Part shown: piece after piece, positions 18,377-27,841 of the stretch | Numbering within the stretch: the stretch's first letter is position 1 | Layout of the letters: every line of letters starts with the position of its first letter | NCBI RefSeq assembly: GCF_017642925.1 | Contig: NZ_JAEPOL010000021.1 | Location: 1 to 58,354 of the forward strand | DNA length: 58,354 nt | Reading direction: 5' to 3' | From: Maricaulis sp. | Lineage (GTDB): Bacteria; Pseudomonadota; Alphaproteobacteria; Caulobacterales; Maricaulaceae | Position numbers and translations under genes: made by a program | Notes under the pieces: model-generated | What the model saw: the letters and a program-made list of their open reading frames with translations, nothing else | What the model was told of the DNA's origin: nothing | The model's database searches: none

Positions 18377-19521
18377 TGGCGGTTTTTCGCGAGAGCGTGC
18401 CGCGCGACCTGCGCGGCAAGCTGATGGAGCTGAACTGGACCCTGGTCCTGCTTCTGGTTCTGCTGGGGGCGGCCGGTGTCGGCATGCTGTACTCGGTGGC
18501 CGGCGGCAGCTGGACGCCCTGGGCGGTCAATCATGCCATCCGCTTTTCGGCGGCTTTCGGCGGCATGATGGTGATCGCGATGTTCCCGCCGCGCTTCTGG
18601 ATGGGCGTGGCCTACCCGATCTATGTCGTGGCGCTGGTCCTGCTGGCAGGGGTCGAGATTGCCGGTGTCACGATCAACGGGTCGCAGCGTTGGCTGGATA
18701 TCGGACCGATACGGGTACAGCCCTCCGAAGTCATGAAGCTGGCCCTCGTGTTCGCGCTGGCACGCTTCTATCACGACCTGCCGACCGAGAAGGTCTCCAG
18801 CCTTGGCGGCCTGCTGGTTCCGGCCGCGCTGATCGGTCTGCCCGCGCTGCTGATCGCCAAACAGCCGGACCTGGGCACTACCCTGCTTCTCATCGCAACC
18901 GGCGGGGCAATCGTTTTCCTGGCCGGGCTGAGCTGGAAGATCATCCTGCCGGGCGCGATTGCCGCTGTCGTCGGTGCTGTCGGCTTCTTCCGCTACGGCC
19001 TGCACGACTACCAGCGCGAACGCATCATGACGATGTTCAATCCGGACGCCGATCCGCTCGGCGCGGGCTACCAGATCCTGCAGTCGAAGATCGCGCTGGG
19101 CTCCGGCGGGTTCACCGGCAAGGGTTTCATGGAGGGCACCCAGTCCCAGCTGGAATACCTGCCGGAAAAGCAGACCGACTTCATCTTTACGATCCTGGGT
19201 GAGGAATTCGGCTTTGTCGGCGGGCTCGTCGTCTTGTCGATCTACGCGCTCGTGCTGGCCAACACGATCGCCATCGCGATCAGCTGCAAGTCCACCTTCC
19301 TGCGGCTTTTGAGCATGGGCGTGGCGACGACGTTTGCGCTCTACGTGATCATCAATGTCGGCATGGTGATGGGGGCCCTGCCGGTGGTTGGCGTACCCTT
19401 GCCGCTGATTTCCTATGGCGGCACGGTGATGATGGCCGTGCTGGCCGGCTTCGGCCTGATCCTGGGCGCGCACATCCACCGCAACGCCGAACCGCCGCGA
19501 GGCGCGGGGCTGTTCGGCTAA
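18376..19521 (+). CDS. rodA: RodA, SEDS peptidoglycan glycosyltransferase
   Basis: A 381-residue SEDS protein with about ten membrane helices, the glycan polymerase partner of PBP2. Motifs are NGSQRWLDIGPIRVQPSEVMKL, the QPDLGTTLLL segment and the late EEFGFVGGLVVL plus PLPLISYGGT. ATG at 18376 is preferred; a GTG three bases earlier would give a GTGA overlap with mrdA and one more residue. This is the last gene of the shape operon. Confidence 0.97.
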   Translation: MAVFRESVPRDLRGKLMELNWTLVLLLVLLGAAGVGMLYSVAGGSWTPWAVNHAIRFSAAFGGMMVIAMFPPRFWMGVAYPIYVVALVLLAGVEIAGVTINGSQRWLDIGPIRVQPSEVMKLALVFALARFYHDLPTEKVSSLGGLLVPAALIGLPALLIAKQPDLGTTLLLIATGGAIVFLAGLSWKIILPGAIAAVVGAVGFFRYGLHDYQRERIMTMFNPDADPLGAGYQILQSKIALGSGGFTGKGFMEGTQSQLEYLPEKQTDFIFTILGEEFGFVGGLVVLSIYALVLANTIAIAISCKSTFLRLLSMGVATTFALYVIINVGMVMGALPVVGVPLPLISYGGTVMMAVLAGFGLILGAHIHRNAEPPRGAGLFG

Positions 19522-19689
19522 GCAGCTGCGCCGCGGGCGCCGTCCCGGTGTATCGGCATATAGCTCTGCCGCGCACGTTGGTTGCGCTGGCGAAGCCAGC
19601 TTGACCTGATCGGGCCGTTGGGGAAGTGTGCGCGACAATTTTTCGCAATTCGGGCGCGGGGGGCCGCGCCCAGGCAGGGGAGAGTTTTC

Positions 19690-21042
19690 ATGGCGGTTAC
19701 GCCCACGGGGACGCATGCGCACTGGTCGTCGCGCTTTGCATTCATCATGGCAGCGGTCGGGTCCGCGGTTGGTCTCGGCAATCTCTGGCGCTTCCCGTTC
19801 ATGACGGGGCAGAATGGCGGTTCGGCCTTCGTGCTGATCTATATCGGCTGTGTGATCCTGTTCGCGCTGCCGGTGCTGATGGCGGAAATCGCCATCGGCC
19901 GACACGCCCAGCAATCGGCGATCTCCTCGACGCGCAAGATGGCGCTCGAGGCCGGCAAGTCGGGCAACTGGTCGATCGTGGGTTGGGTGTGTACCGCGGC
20001 CGGCTTCCTGATCCTGACGACTTATTCCGTCATTGCCGGCCAGGTCATGGCCTTCTCGGTCGCCGGTTTCGCCGGTGGTTTCGGGACGGATGAAGGCGCG
20101 ACCATGTTCTACAATGGTCAGGGCATTCAGCTGTTCTGGCACGTCCTGTTCATGGGCCTGACGGTCGGTATTGTCGCCCAGGGTCTCAAGGGCGGGATTG
20201 AACGCGTCGCCACGCTGCTCATGCCGCTCTTCTTCGTTGTTCTGCTGGGTCTGACCATCTACTCGCTGGTCAACGGCCACGCGGCTGAAGCTGTCGCCTA
20301 TCTCTTCCGCCCGGACTTTTCGGCGGTTTCGGGCCAGACCTTCGTGCAGGCGCTCGGCCAGGCTTTCTTCTCGGTCTCGGTCGCCTCGGCAATCATGATC
20401 ACCTACGGCTCCTACCTGTCCAAAGATGCCAATATCGGTTCCTCCTCGCTGACCATTGCGTCGGCCGACACGCTGGTCGCCCTTGTGGCCGGCCTGATGA
20501 TCTTCCCGATCGTCTTCATGGTGGGTATCGATCCGGGTGAGGGCCTCGGCCTGATCTTCTCCGCACTGCCGGCCGTTTTTGCCGACATGCCGGCGGGCAA
20601 TATCATTGGCGGTTCCTTCTTCGCACTGGCGCTGATCGCCGCGGTGACATCATCGATCTCGCTGCTGGAAGGCGTCGTGGCGTTCGTTGACGAGCACGCG
20701 AATTTCGGCCGTGCACAGACGGCGGTGCTGGTCGGCTTCTTCGCCTTCATGATCGGTGCGGGTGCGGTCTACTCGCCGGAGTTCGGCGGCAATTTCGTCG
20801 ACTGGCTCTCGGGCAGCCTGCTGCTGCCGCTGGGCGGTTTCCTGGTGGCGGTTTTTGCCGGCTGGGTGATCCCGAAGGCGCTGCTGCGTGACGAGCTCTC
20901 GCACACCGGCAAGGGGTTGTTCGAGTTCTTCCACTTTGCGGTGCGCTGGATCGTGCCGCCGGCGATCTTCGTGATCCTGGCACTGGGCATGGATGCCCAG
21001 TTCAATAATGGTGCCATTGGTGCCATGCTGGGGCTCAGCTAG
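19690..21042 (+). CDS. Neurotransmitter:sodium symporter (SNF) family transporter
   Basis: A 450-residue LeuT-fold transporter with about 11 helices, shorter than eukaryotic members and typical of bacterial ones. The unwound first helix motif is clear: AAVGSAVGLGNLWRFPFMTGQNGG. Such proteins import amino acids or related solutes with Na+. The substrate is not readable. The start has a GGGGAGAG ribosome site; longer in-frame N-terminal extensions are not conserved-looking. A strong terminator follows, so it is a single-gene unit. Confidence 0.9.
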   Translation: MAVTPTGTHAHWSSRFAFIMAAVGSAVGLGNLWRFPFMTGQNGGSAFVLIYIGCVILFALPVLMAEIAIGRHAQQSAISSTRKMALEAGKSGNWSIVGWVCTAAGFLILTTYSVIAGQVMAFSVAGFAGGFGTDEGATMFYNGQGIQLFWHVLFMGLTVGIVAQGLKGGIERVATLLMPLFFVVLLGLTIYSLVNGHAAEAVAYLFRPDFSAVSGQTFVQALGQAFFSVSVASAIMITYGSYLSKDANIGSSSLTIASADTLVALVAGLMIFPIVFMVGIDPGEGLGLIFSALPAVFADMPAGNIIGGSFFALALIAAVTSSISLLEGVVAFVDEHANFGRAQTAVLVGFFAFMIGAGAVYSPEFGGNFVDWLSGSLLLPLGGFLVAVFAGWVIPKALLRDELSHTGKGLFEFFHFAVRWIVPPAIFVILALGMDAQFNNGAIGAMLGLS

Positions 21043-21071
21043 AGCCTCATAACGGCATCATTGAAGTAACA

Positions 21072-21109
21072 CGGGGTCGCATCCATCCGGTGCGGCCCCG
21101 TTTTCTTTT
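21072..21109 (+). terminator. Rho-independent terminator after the symporter
   Basis: A 10-bp stem CGGGGTCGCA (21072-21081) / TGCGGCCCCG (21091-21100) with one G-T pair and a 9-base loop is followed by TTTTCTTTT. It stands 29 bases beyond the symporter stop and just before the 3' end of the convergent aminopeptidase gene. Confidence 0.9.
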
Positions 21110-21115
21110 GAGGGA

Positions 21116-22081
21116 TCAGCTCATGCGGTCGGCAAAGGCGTCGGTCGCGCGCACCAGGGCATCGACGACGCCCGGTTCGCCTGCGGCATGACCGGCATCG
21201 CCGATCATCTGCAGCCGCGCCCGCGGCCAGGCCCGGGCCAGCGACCAGGCCGAGCGCGGCGGGGTCACCATGTCGTAGCGGCCCTGCACGATGACGCCGG
21301 GCAGATGGCTGAAACGGCCGACATCCTCCAGCAGCACGCCGTCGCGTTCCAGAAAGCCCTTGTGGACGAAATAATGCGTCTCCAGCCGGGCCAGCGCGTC
21401 GGCGCGGATCGGGTCGGCAAGCGGGGCAGAAGGATCGCCGGTCATCGAGATCAGGGCGCTTTCCCAGCGCGCCCAGGCGAGGGCGTCAGGCCGGCGGCGA
21501 ATAATGTCCGGCTCGGCCAGGCGCTCGTAATAGGCACGCACGATATCGCCGCGTTCTTCCGGGGCGAGCGGATCGACCAGGCGTTCCCAGGCGTCCGGGA
21601 ACAGCATGTTGGCGCCCTGGCGGTAGAACCAGTTCAGCTCCAGATCGGTGCACAGGAAGACGCCGCGCAGGACGAGGCCGAGGCAGCGGTCCGGGTGCTG
21701 GCGGGCATAGGCGATGGCCAGTGTCGCGCCCCAGGAGCCGCCGAAGACCAGCCACTTGTCGACGCCCATGCGTTCGCGGATGCGCTCGATATCGTCGATC
21801 AGGTCGGCGGTGGTGTTTTTCTCCAGCCCGCCATGCGGTGTGGAGCGGCCACAGCCGCGCTGGTCGAACAGGATGATGCGATAGCGGCGCGGGTCGAAAA
21901 AACGGCGCAGGGCGGGCGAGACCCCGCCGCCCGGACCGCCATGCAGGGTGATCACGGGCAGGCCGTCAGGACGGCCGCATTCCTCGACATGAAGCTCGTG
22001 TCCGCCGCTCACCGGCAGGCGGAATGTCTGCGTTGCGTGGATCGGCGGATACAGCAGTCGGCGGGAGTAGGCGGCGTCCAT
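21116..22081 (-). CDS. pip: Prolyl aminopeptidase (alpha/beta hydrolase)
   Basis: A 321-residue proline iminopeptidase. Visible are the oxyanion segment HGGPGGGVSP, the DQRGCGRS motif typical of this peptidase, the nucleophile Ser116 in GGSWGATLA, Asp in QGRYDMVTPP and His in GDAGHAAGEPG. It removes N-terminal proline from peptides in the cytoplasm. It is convergent with the symporter gene; upstream it faces the divergent lipoprotein gene at 22199. Confidence 0.93.
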   Translation of the reverse strand: MDAAYSRRLLYPPIHATQTFRLPVSGGHELHVEECGRPDGLPVITLHGGPGGGVSPALRRFFDPRRYRIILFDQRGCGRSTPHGGLEKNTTADLIDDIERIRERMGVDKWLVFGGSWGATLAIAYARQHPDRCLGLVLRGVFLCTDLELNWFYRQGANMLFPDAWERLVDPLAPEERGDIVRAYYERLAEPDIIRRRPDALAWARWESALISMTGDPSAPLADPIRADALARLETHYFVHKGFLERDGVLLEDVGRFSHLPGVIVQGRYDMVTPPRSAWSLARAWPRARLQMIGDAGHAAGEPGVVDALVRATDAFADRMS

Positions 22082-22198
22082 TCCAGTCCTGTCCTGTTAG
22101 CGCGGCGTAAACGCAATAAACCATAGCCTAGACCCTCATGTCCCTATATCATCTTTCACCTTGGGGCTAATCAGAGACTGTTGGGAAAACACCGCGTG

Positions 22199-22861
22199 AT
22201 GACCGGACTTCGGCGCTTCCTTGTGGCATTGGCCGCGTGTTCCTTCGTCGCGGGCTGTGCCAGTGCCCCGATTTCCGTCTCGTCCCGCTTTGCCGGAACC
22301 GGTGAAGCCTCGCCGCAGCAGGCCAGCGTCAGCCGGACGGCCGCCGATTTCGAGGATGTCGCCCGGGCGCGCGGCTGGATCCGCGAAGCCGGATCGATGG
22401 AAACCGCCATGTCCTGGATGGGCCGCCTGGCGGGCCAGTCGGACGAAGACGCCAGCGCTGACCGCGCGCCTGTTGCCCGCTATCTGGAAGCCAATGAAAC
22501 CGCGCTCGACGCGCCCGGTTTTGCAGCCCATTTCCTGACCGACATGACCCTGGCCTGGGAACTGGCCGGCGCGGTCGACAACGCAGCGGCTGATCTGGTC
22601 GGCCAGGGCGGCGGTGTATCGCGCAATGCCCTCAGCCGCAGCATCGGCGATGTCGAGACGGTTGCGGCCCGGGCCCGCGATACGCTGGATCTGTTTGATG
22701 CGGTGCTGGCCAACATGCCGGTGCCGGCAGATGACGAGCTGGCCAGCCAGCTGGTGGCCGAGCGGGACCTCTTTGCCGTCCGCACCGACAGCCTGCGCGA
22801 GCGCGTCGACGAACTGGTCGAACTGCGCCGCAGCAATGCGTCTGACGACAGCCTGTCCTGA
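22199..22861 (+). CDS. Putative lipoprotein of unknown function
   Basis: A 220-residue protein with a lipoprotein signal: RRFLVALAACSFVAGC, the Cys of the lipobox at residue 19. The mature part is helical, with alanine-rich stretches and no motif I recognise. The ATG at 22199 was chosen because it places a normal signal peptide; a GTG and a TTG lie just upstream. Its stop overlaps the start of the methyltransferase gene by one base (TGATG), so the two are probably cotranscribed. Confidence 0.65.
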   Translation: MTGLRRFLVALAACSFVAGCASAPISVSSRFAGTGEASPQQASVSRTAADFEDVARARGWIREAGSMETAMSWMGRLAGQSDEDASADRAPVARYLEANETALDAPGFAAHFLTDMTLAWELAGAVDNAAADLVGQGGGVSRNALSRSIGDVETVAARARDTLDLFDAVLANMPVPADDELASQLVAERDLFAVRTDSLRERVDELVELRRSNASDDSLS

Positions 22862-23466
22862 TGCTCGATCCCGATAGCGTAAAGGGCTTTCTCGCTCCCG
22901 AGGAAGGCGCGGATCTCGCCGCCTGTGCACGCGAGGCCGGACGGCTCGGCCCGGTGCTGGAGATCGGCAGTTATTGCGGCAAGTCGGCGCTCTATCTGGG
23001 ACCGGCGGTGCGCGAGGCGGGGACGGTGCTGTTCACGCTCGACCATCATCGTGGCTCGGAAGAGCACCAGAAGGGCGAAGAGTATCACGACCCGGATCTC
23101 TACAATGCCGAACTCGGTGCGGTGGAAACACTGCCGGCCCTGCGCGAGACGCTGTTCCGGGGCGGTCTGGAAGACTGTGTGATCCCCGTGATCGGCAAGT
23201 CGGTGGCCGTGGCTGCCCACTGGACCACGCCGCTGGGCATGGTCTTCATCGATGGCGGACATTCCATGGACGCGGCTTTGGCGGATTATCGCGGCTGGAG
23301 CGGACGCATCCTGCCGGGCGGATTGCTGGCCATTCACGACGTCTTCCCGAACCCGGAAGACGGCGGCCGTCCGCCCTACGAAATCTGGAAGCTGGCCTGT
23401 GCCTCCGGCCTGTTCGAACCGGTCAGGCGGACAGGAACGCTGGAAGTGCTTCGGCGTCTGGCCTGA
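22861..23466 (+). CDS. Class I SAM-dependent methyltransferase (Methyltransf_24-like)
   Basis: A 201-residue Rossmann methyltransferase. Motif I is VLEIGSYCGKSALYLG (residues 32-47), followed by an acidic residue on strand 2 (TLDHHRGSEEH), and motif IV is MVFIDGGHSMDAALADY. The C-terminal half continues with LPGGLLAIHDVF. The acceptor is unknown; close relatives methylate small molecules or sugars in surface polysaccharide clusters. The last 44 bases overlap, tail to tail, the 3' end of the toroid-enzyme gene on the other strand. Confidence 0.8.
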   Translation: MLDPDSVKGFLAPEEGADLAACAREAGRLGPVLEIGSYCGKSALYLGPAVREAGTVLFTLDHHRGSEEHQKGEEYHDPDLYNAELGAVETLPALRETLFRGGLEDCVIPVIGKSVAVAAHWTTPLGMVFIDGGHSMDAALADYRGWSGRILPGGLLAIHDVFPNPEDGGRPPYEIWKLACASGLFEPVRRTGTLEVLRRLA

Positions 23467-24520
23467 CCGGATATTCCACCACCCAGTTGCGCACCAGCAG
23501 CCCGGAGCCCGGGGTGAGGGCGTCCAGGGCATCGGCCGCCATGATCAGCGCGCCGGCGGTCCAGCTGGGGCGCTCATAGGGCCAGACGACTTCCTCGACG
23601 AATTGCCAGCCCATCCAGTAGCCGCCGGACTTGGCTTTCAGCGGCGCGAGATCGGCGATCAGCGTGCGGGCCTGGTCGCGCTTGCCGGCGGCGAGGCAGG
23701 CCAGGGCCAGCTCGGCGGTTTCGGCTGCCGTGACCCAGGGCTCGTCTGAAACGCAACGGCAGCCCAGCCCCGGCTTCACAAAATCGGTCCAGCGGGCATA
23801 GAGGCGGGCGCGGGCGGCCTCGCCGGTCAGCACGCCGGCGAGAACCGGATAATACCAGTCCATTGCATAGCGGCGGCGATCCGTACCCTTGCGGTCGAAG
23901 CGGGCATCGTTCTCGCGCAGCACTGCGCCCAGCTTGCGCCGGGCCTGGGCCCAGTGATCGACCGGGGCCTCCATCAGGCGGCCCATCAGGATGGCGCATT
24001 CCAGCGATTTGTAGAGCGAGGCATTGCCGGCGCGCAGCGAGTCGATTGTCTCCAGCGGCTCGTCGCCATCGCGGGCACGCCAGACGATATCGCCCTGCAG
24101 GGTCTGGTGGGCGAGGATGAAGTCCATCGCGCGCTGCACCATCGGCCAGTAGCGCGGCAGGTCCGACAGGGCGCCCATGGCGAGCAGGGTGCGCAGCACG
24201 GTGACGGCGGCATAGCCGGTGAAGTTCGTGTCGCGGGCGGTGTCCGGCGTGCCGGGGACGAGATGGCGATTGGTATCGTCCAGCGGGACCGAGGCCCCCA
24301 GATCGCCGGTCCAGCCGCCATCGGCCTCCTGGCGGTCGGCAAGATGGTCGAGGGCGCGGCGCGCGGCGGCTTCGCGGCCGGCGATCGCCAGCCCCATCGC
24401 GCCTTCGCCGTGATTCCAGGCGTCCCAGATACCCGCCTCGATCCAGGGAATATCGCCGCCGGGACGCTGCAGCGCCTCGATGTGCCGGGCACAGGCGCGG
24501 ATGTCGACCAGGCCCGCCAT
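23423..24520 (-). CDS. Alpha/alpha-toroid enzyme, prenyltransferase/cyclase-like
   Basis: A 365-residue helical protein with repeats such as ALDHLADRQEADGGWTGDLG, the Gln-x-x-Asp-Gly-x-Trp pattern of squalene cyclase and prenyltransferase toroids. DAWNHGEGAMGLAIAG and MDWYYPVLAGVL are other recognisable helices. No squalene cyclase DxDD is present, so it is not a standard cyclase; a glycoside-processing toroid is an alternative. It is the last gene of an operon with a methyltransferase and a GT4 glycosyltransferase; its start overlaps the methyltransferase stop (TAATG). Confidence 0.6.
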   Translation of the reverse strand: MAGLVDIRACARHIEALQRPGGDIPWIEAGIWDAWNHGEGAMGLAIAGREAAARRALDHLADRQEADGGWTGDLGASVPLDDTNRHLVPGTPDTARDTNFTGYAAVTVLRTLLAMGALSDLPRYWPMVQRAMDFILAHQTLQGDIVWRARDGDEPLETIDSLRAGNASLYKSLECAILMGRLMEAPVDHWAQARRKLGAVLRENDARFDRKGTDRRRYAMDWYYPVLAGVLTGEAARARLYARWTDFVKPGLGCRCVSDEPWVTAAETAELALACLAAGKRDQARTLIADLAPLKAKSGGYWMGWQFVEEVVWPYERPSWTAGALIMAADALDALTPGSGLLVRNWVVEYPVRPDAEALPAFLSA

Positions 24521-25239
24521 TACGCTGTCTTCCGGAAGTACATGACGACGGATTTGCCCATCACCGGATCGAGCACCGCTTCCATCGCCCGCGTCAGCCA
24601 GGGCCGGTCCAGCAGGTCCCACTCCAGGAATTTGCGATAGATGCGGACGAGTGTGCTGGTCTCGCGGCTGTCCCACAGCGCGCATTGCAGCCACCAATAG
24701 GGGCTGTGCAGGCTGTGCGCCCAATGTCTCAGATAGCGCCGGAAACCGTGTTTCTCGACCTGGGCTTTCAGCGCGTCCGGCCGGAAGATGCGCACATGGC
24801 CGCCCGGTGTGCGCGGATAGCCCGGCGCCAGCCACCAGCAGATTGCCTCCGGCCAGTAGCGTGGCACCGAGGCGACGAAAATGCCGCCGGGTTTCAGAAG
24901 GCGCGAAATCTCCGACAGGAAGCGGTCCGGATCGGGCACGTGTTCGAGGACTTCGGAACAGATGATCCGGTCGAAGCTTCTGTCGGGGAAGGGCAGGGCC
25001 TCCCCGTTGGCGGTCGCCAGCACGGCATGGCGCAGCGGCGAGGCCGGCTCGGGCGGCGGCAGTTCGAAGAATTTGTCGAGCGCGATGACGACATCGTCAT
25101 GACACAGGTCGACGCCCACGGCGGTGACCGGCGTCTCGTCCCAGTAGAGGCCGTGCAGGTGGCGTCCCTGGCCGCAGCCAAGGTCGAGCACGCGCTGGCC
25201 TGCATCCAGGTCGAGCGCTTTGAGGCGGACGGTCAGCAT
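24520..25239 (-). CDS. Class I SAM-dependent methyltransferase
   Basis: A 239-residue methyltransferase of the UbiE/Methyltransf_11 type. Motif I is VLDLGCGQGRHLHGL, the acidic residue is in AVGVDLCHDD, motif II is FDRIICSEVLEHVPDPDRFL and motif III is LLKPGGIFVASVP. The C-terminal third is rich in Trp and aromatic residues. It lies between the glycosyltransferase (7-base overlap) and the toroid enzyme, so it probably modifies the same lipid-linked or surface sugar product. The acceptor is unknown. Confidence 0.8.
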   Translation of the reverse strand: MLTVRLKALDLDAGQRVLDLGCGQGRHLHGLYWDETPVTAVGVDLCHDDVVIALDKFFELPPPEPASPLRHAVLATANGEALPFPDRSFDRIICSEVLEHVPDPDRFLSEISRLLKPGGIFVASVPRYWPEAICWWLAPGYPRTPGGHVRIFRPDALKAQVEKHGFRRYLRHWAHSLHSPYWWLQCALWDSRETSTLVRIYRKFLEWDLLDRPWLTRAMEAVLDPVMGKSVVMYFRKTA

Positions 25240-26537
25240 GCGCGGGCTTTCCCCCGTTCGGCGAGCGCTTCGGCATAGAGCCGCGAGGCGGCCAGGGCGT
25301 GGGACGACCAGTTGAACTCGGCGCGGGCACGGGCACTGGCCCGCTCGCCCAGCTGCGCGGCCTCGGCCGGTGCATCGAGCAGGCGGGCGAGATTGGCGGC
25401 CATTGCCTCGGCATCGCCGGCCGGCGAGACGAGACCGGCATCGCCGACCACTTCAGGCAGGGCACCGCCATCGCTGGAGACGACAGCCGCGCCGCAGGCC
25501 ATGGCTTCCGCGGCGGGAAAGCCGAAGCCTTCGAACCGCGCCGGGCAGGCGACAATGTGGGCGCGGCGATAGAGGTCTGCGACTTCGGCGCGGGTGAGGT
25601 CGCTGGAGGTGGAGACGCGCTGCGACAGGCCGTGTGCGGCCAACCGGCGCTTGGCCGGTCCGTCGCGCAGCTGTCCGACAATGTGCAGCCGGGCCTTGGG
25701 CCGTGCTGCGGCAACGCGCGCGAGTGCGTCGATCAGCACGTCGAGACCCTTGATGGGCACATCGGCGCTGGCCGTTGTCACGATCAGCCCGGTCTCGCGC
25801 GGAATGGACGGATCCGGCCGGAAGACATCATGGTCGATACCGTTATAGGCGACACGAACGCGGTCCGGGGCGACGCCATAGCGTTCGGCATGGGTGTCGC
25901 GCGCGGCTTCGGACACGGCGAGATGCCGCTGCAGGCGGCGGGCGGTGCGCGCCTGCATCCCCACAAACCGGTACCAGCGCCGGGTCAGCAGCGCCTTCCA
26001 CCAGGCGTCGCTGGCGGCCAGGGCATAGTCGTGATCGATGGCGATGGGATGGTGCAGGGTGGTGATTACCGGCAGGCGGCGCTCGATCCGCAGGAAGGGG
26101 GTCGAGAGCGTCTGGTTGTCGTGCACGACATCGTATTCGCCGGCATTGTCGGCGAGATAGCGGTCGAGGCGGCGGCCAAAGGCATAGAGTTCGCCGAAAG
26201 CGCCGGAATTGTGCGCCAGCCATTCCGACAGATCGGCCCAGGAGGTCAGATGCTTCGCACGCAGCGCCATGAAGGCATTGTCTTCCGCAAACAGGTCGAG
26301 CGAGGGCAGGCGTACCAGGTCGATGCCGGGATCGAGTTCGGGATAGGGCGGACCGGAGGCGACAGTGACCTTGTGGCCCAGCGCAGCCAGTCCGCGCGTC
26401 AGCTCGCGGATATAGACACCCTGACCGCCGACATGCGGATGCGAGCGATAGCCGGTGACGAGCACACGCAGCGGCCGGACGGGATCCGCGTCCGGTGTGT
26501 CTTCCAGCTGTGTGGAAACAAGGGTATCTCGGCCCAT
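25233..26537 (-). CDS. GT4-family glycosyltransferase
   Basis: A 434-residue GT-B fold enzyme. The N-terminal domain has YRSHPHVGGQGVYIRELTRGLAALGH, the usual Gly-rich donor-side loop. The C-terminal domain has the EX7E motif within FEGFGFPAAEAMACGAAVVSS, placing it in GT4. Such enzymes transfer sugars from nucleotide or lipid donors with retention. The start at 26537 is followed by a short unconserved lead. It is the first gene of the three-gene operon and faces the divergent MFS gene across about 120 bases. Confidence 0.85.
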   Translation of the reverse strand: MGRDTLVSTQLEDTPDADPVRPLRVLVTGYRSHPHVGGQGVYIRELTRGLAALGHKVTVASGPPYPELDPGIDLVRLPSLDLFAEDNAFMALRAKHLTSWADLSEWLAHNSGAFGELYAFGRRLDRYLADNAGEYDVVHDNQTLSTPFLRIERRLPVITTLHHPIAIDHDYALAASDAWWKALLTRRWYRFVGMQARTARRLQRHLAVSEAARDTHAERYGVAPDRVRVAYNGIDHDVFRPDPSIPRETGLIVTTASADVPIKGLDVLIDALARVAAARPKARLHIVGQLRDGPAKRRLAAHGLSQRVSTSSDLTRAEVADLYRRAHIVACPARFEGFGFPAAEAMACGAAVVSSDGGALPEVVGDAGLVSPAGDAEAMAANLARLLDAPAEAAQLGERASARARAEFNWSSHALAASRLYAEALAERGKARAC

Positions 26538-26658
26538 GACGCGTGATTCCGGCGGTGGTGTTCGAACCGCGAACCTATAGAAGTGAACATTGTTCGCCAA
26601 GCGTGCCATACCAGCCTGCTGCATGGCAGGATCCGCAGCGCCACGCCAGGAAGGCAAG

Positions 26659-27831
26659 ATGATCCGCACGCCCGCATTCCGCTTCGCTGCCTATTACGGC
26701 GCCTTCTACCTGACGCTGGGCTGTTTCCTGCCCTATTTCCCGCAATGGCTGGACGGGCGCGGGCTGTCGCCGGAATGGATCGGCTGGATCGTTGCGGCCG
26801 GCATGGCCGGGCGCACGCTGGTCTCGCCGGTCGGCGCGCGCTGGTCTGACCGGGCGGTGCGGCGGCGGGATCCGATCCTGGTCTTTGCCATTGGCTGTGT
26901 CGTGGTGTTCGGTCTGCACGGACCGTCATCCCTGCCCTGGGTGCTGCTGGTCCTGTCCTTCCTGTCCGGCGCGCTGCTGTTCGGACAGATCCCCGTGATC
27001 GATGCCTTCGCCATGCGCGCAGCCCGCGACGACCGCTTTGCCTTCGGACCGGTGCGGGCTTTCGGGTCGGCGATGTTCATCGTCGCGAATTTCTCGGCCG
27101 GCGCTCTTATCGACCGTTTCGGCACGGAGAGCATTCTGGCCTGGCTGATCCTGGGGGCGGGCCTGCTGGCACTGGCTGCGTCCTGGTTGCCAGAGGGGCG
27201 CCGGCCGGACACGCACAGCGCCGATCATGCCCGGCTGGGGCATATCCTGTTGATGCTGGGCGGCCCGTTGGGGATCGCGCTTCTGGCTTCGGCCATGGTG
27301 CAGGCGGGGCATGGCTTCTACTACGCATTTTCTGCCAAGGCCTGGAGCGAGCAGGGCCTGTCGGGAACCGCGATCGGGGCGCTGTGGGCCACCGGTGTTG
27401 CCGTCGAGATCGGCTTTTTATGGCTGTCCGGGCGCGGCCTTCTGGGACGTGCAAGCCCGGCCATGCTGATCGGGGCCGGGGCCGTTGCATCGATTCTGCG
27501 CTGGGGACTGACCGCGTTTTCCCCACCGCTCTGGGCGCTGTTCGCACTGCAATCCTTGCATGCGCTCACCTTCGCCGCCACCTATGTCGGGTTCCTGCGG
27601 TTCGCGTCCGACCATGTTCCCGATGAGCATGCTGCGCTGGCTCAGGCACTCAACTCCGCCCTGTCCGGCGGAGTTGTGATGGCCGCGGCCTCGGCGGTGT
27701 CGGGATATTTCTATGCCCGGATCGGCGCGGGCGGGTTCGCATTGATGGTGATTCCGGCCGTGTGTGGCCTGGTTGCCGCAGTTCTGCTGCACCGCTTCCA
27801 GGCACTCCCGCGGACGGAGAAATTCGACTAG
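26659..27831 (+). CDS. MFS transporter, phenylpropionate-permease-like
   Basis: A 390-residue major facilitator protein with 12 hydrophobic helices. FRFAAYYGAFYLTLGCFLPYFPQWL resembles the first helix of the HcaT/MFS_1-like group. The start ATG has AGGAAGG upstream; a further in-frame ATG at 26590 would add residues of no conserved character. The stop is 11 bases before the mlaE-like gene, so it may be cotranscribed with the Mla operon, though its substrate is unknown. Confidence 0.8.
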   Translation: MIRTPAFRFAAYYGAFYLTLGCFLPYFPQWLDGRGLSPEWIGWIVAAGMAGRTLVSPVGARWSDRAVRRRDPILVFAIGCVVVFGLHGPSSLPWVLLVLSFLSGALLFGQIPVIDAFAMRAARDDRFAFGPVRAFGSAMFIVANFSAGALIDRFGTESILAWLILGAGLLALAASWLPEGRRPDTHSADHARLGHILLMLGGPLGIALLASAMVQAGHGFYYAFSAKAWSEQGLSGTAIGALWATGVAVEIGFLWLSGRGLLGRASPAMLIGAGAVASILRWGLTAFSPPLWALFALQSLHALTFAATYVGFLRFASDHVPDEHAALAQALNSALSGGVVMAAASAVSGYFYARIGAGGFALMVIPAVCGLVAAVLLHRFQALPRTEKFD

Positions 27832-27841
27832 GGTCAGGGGC

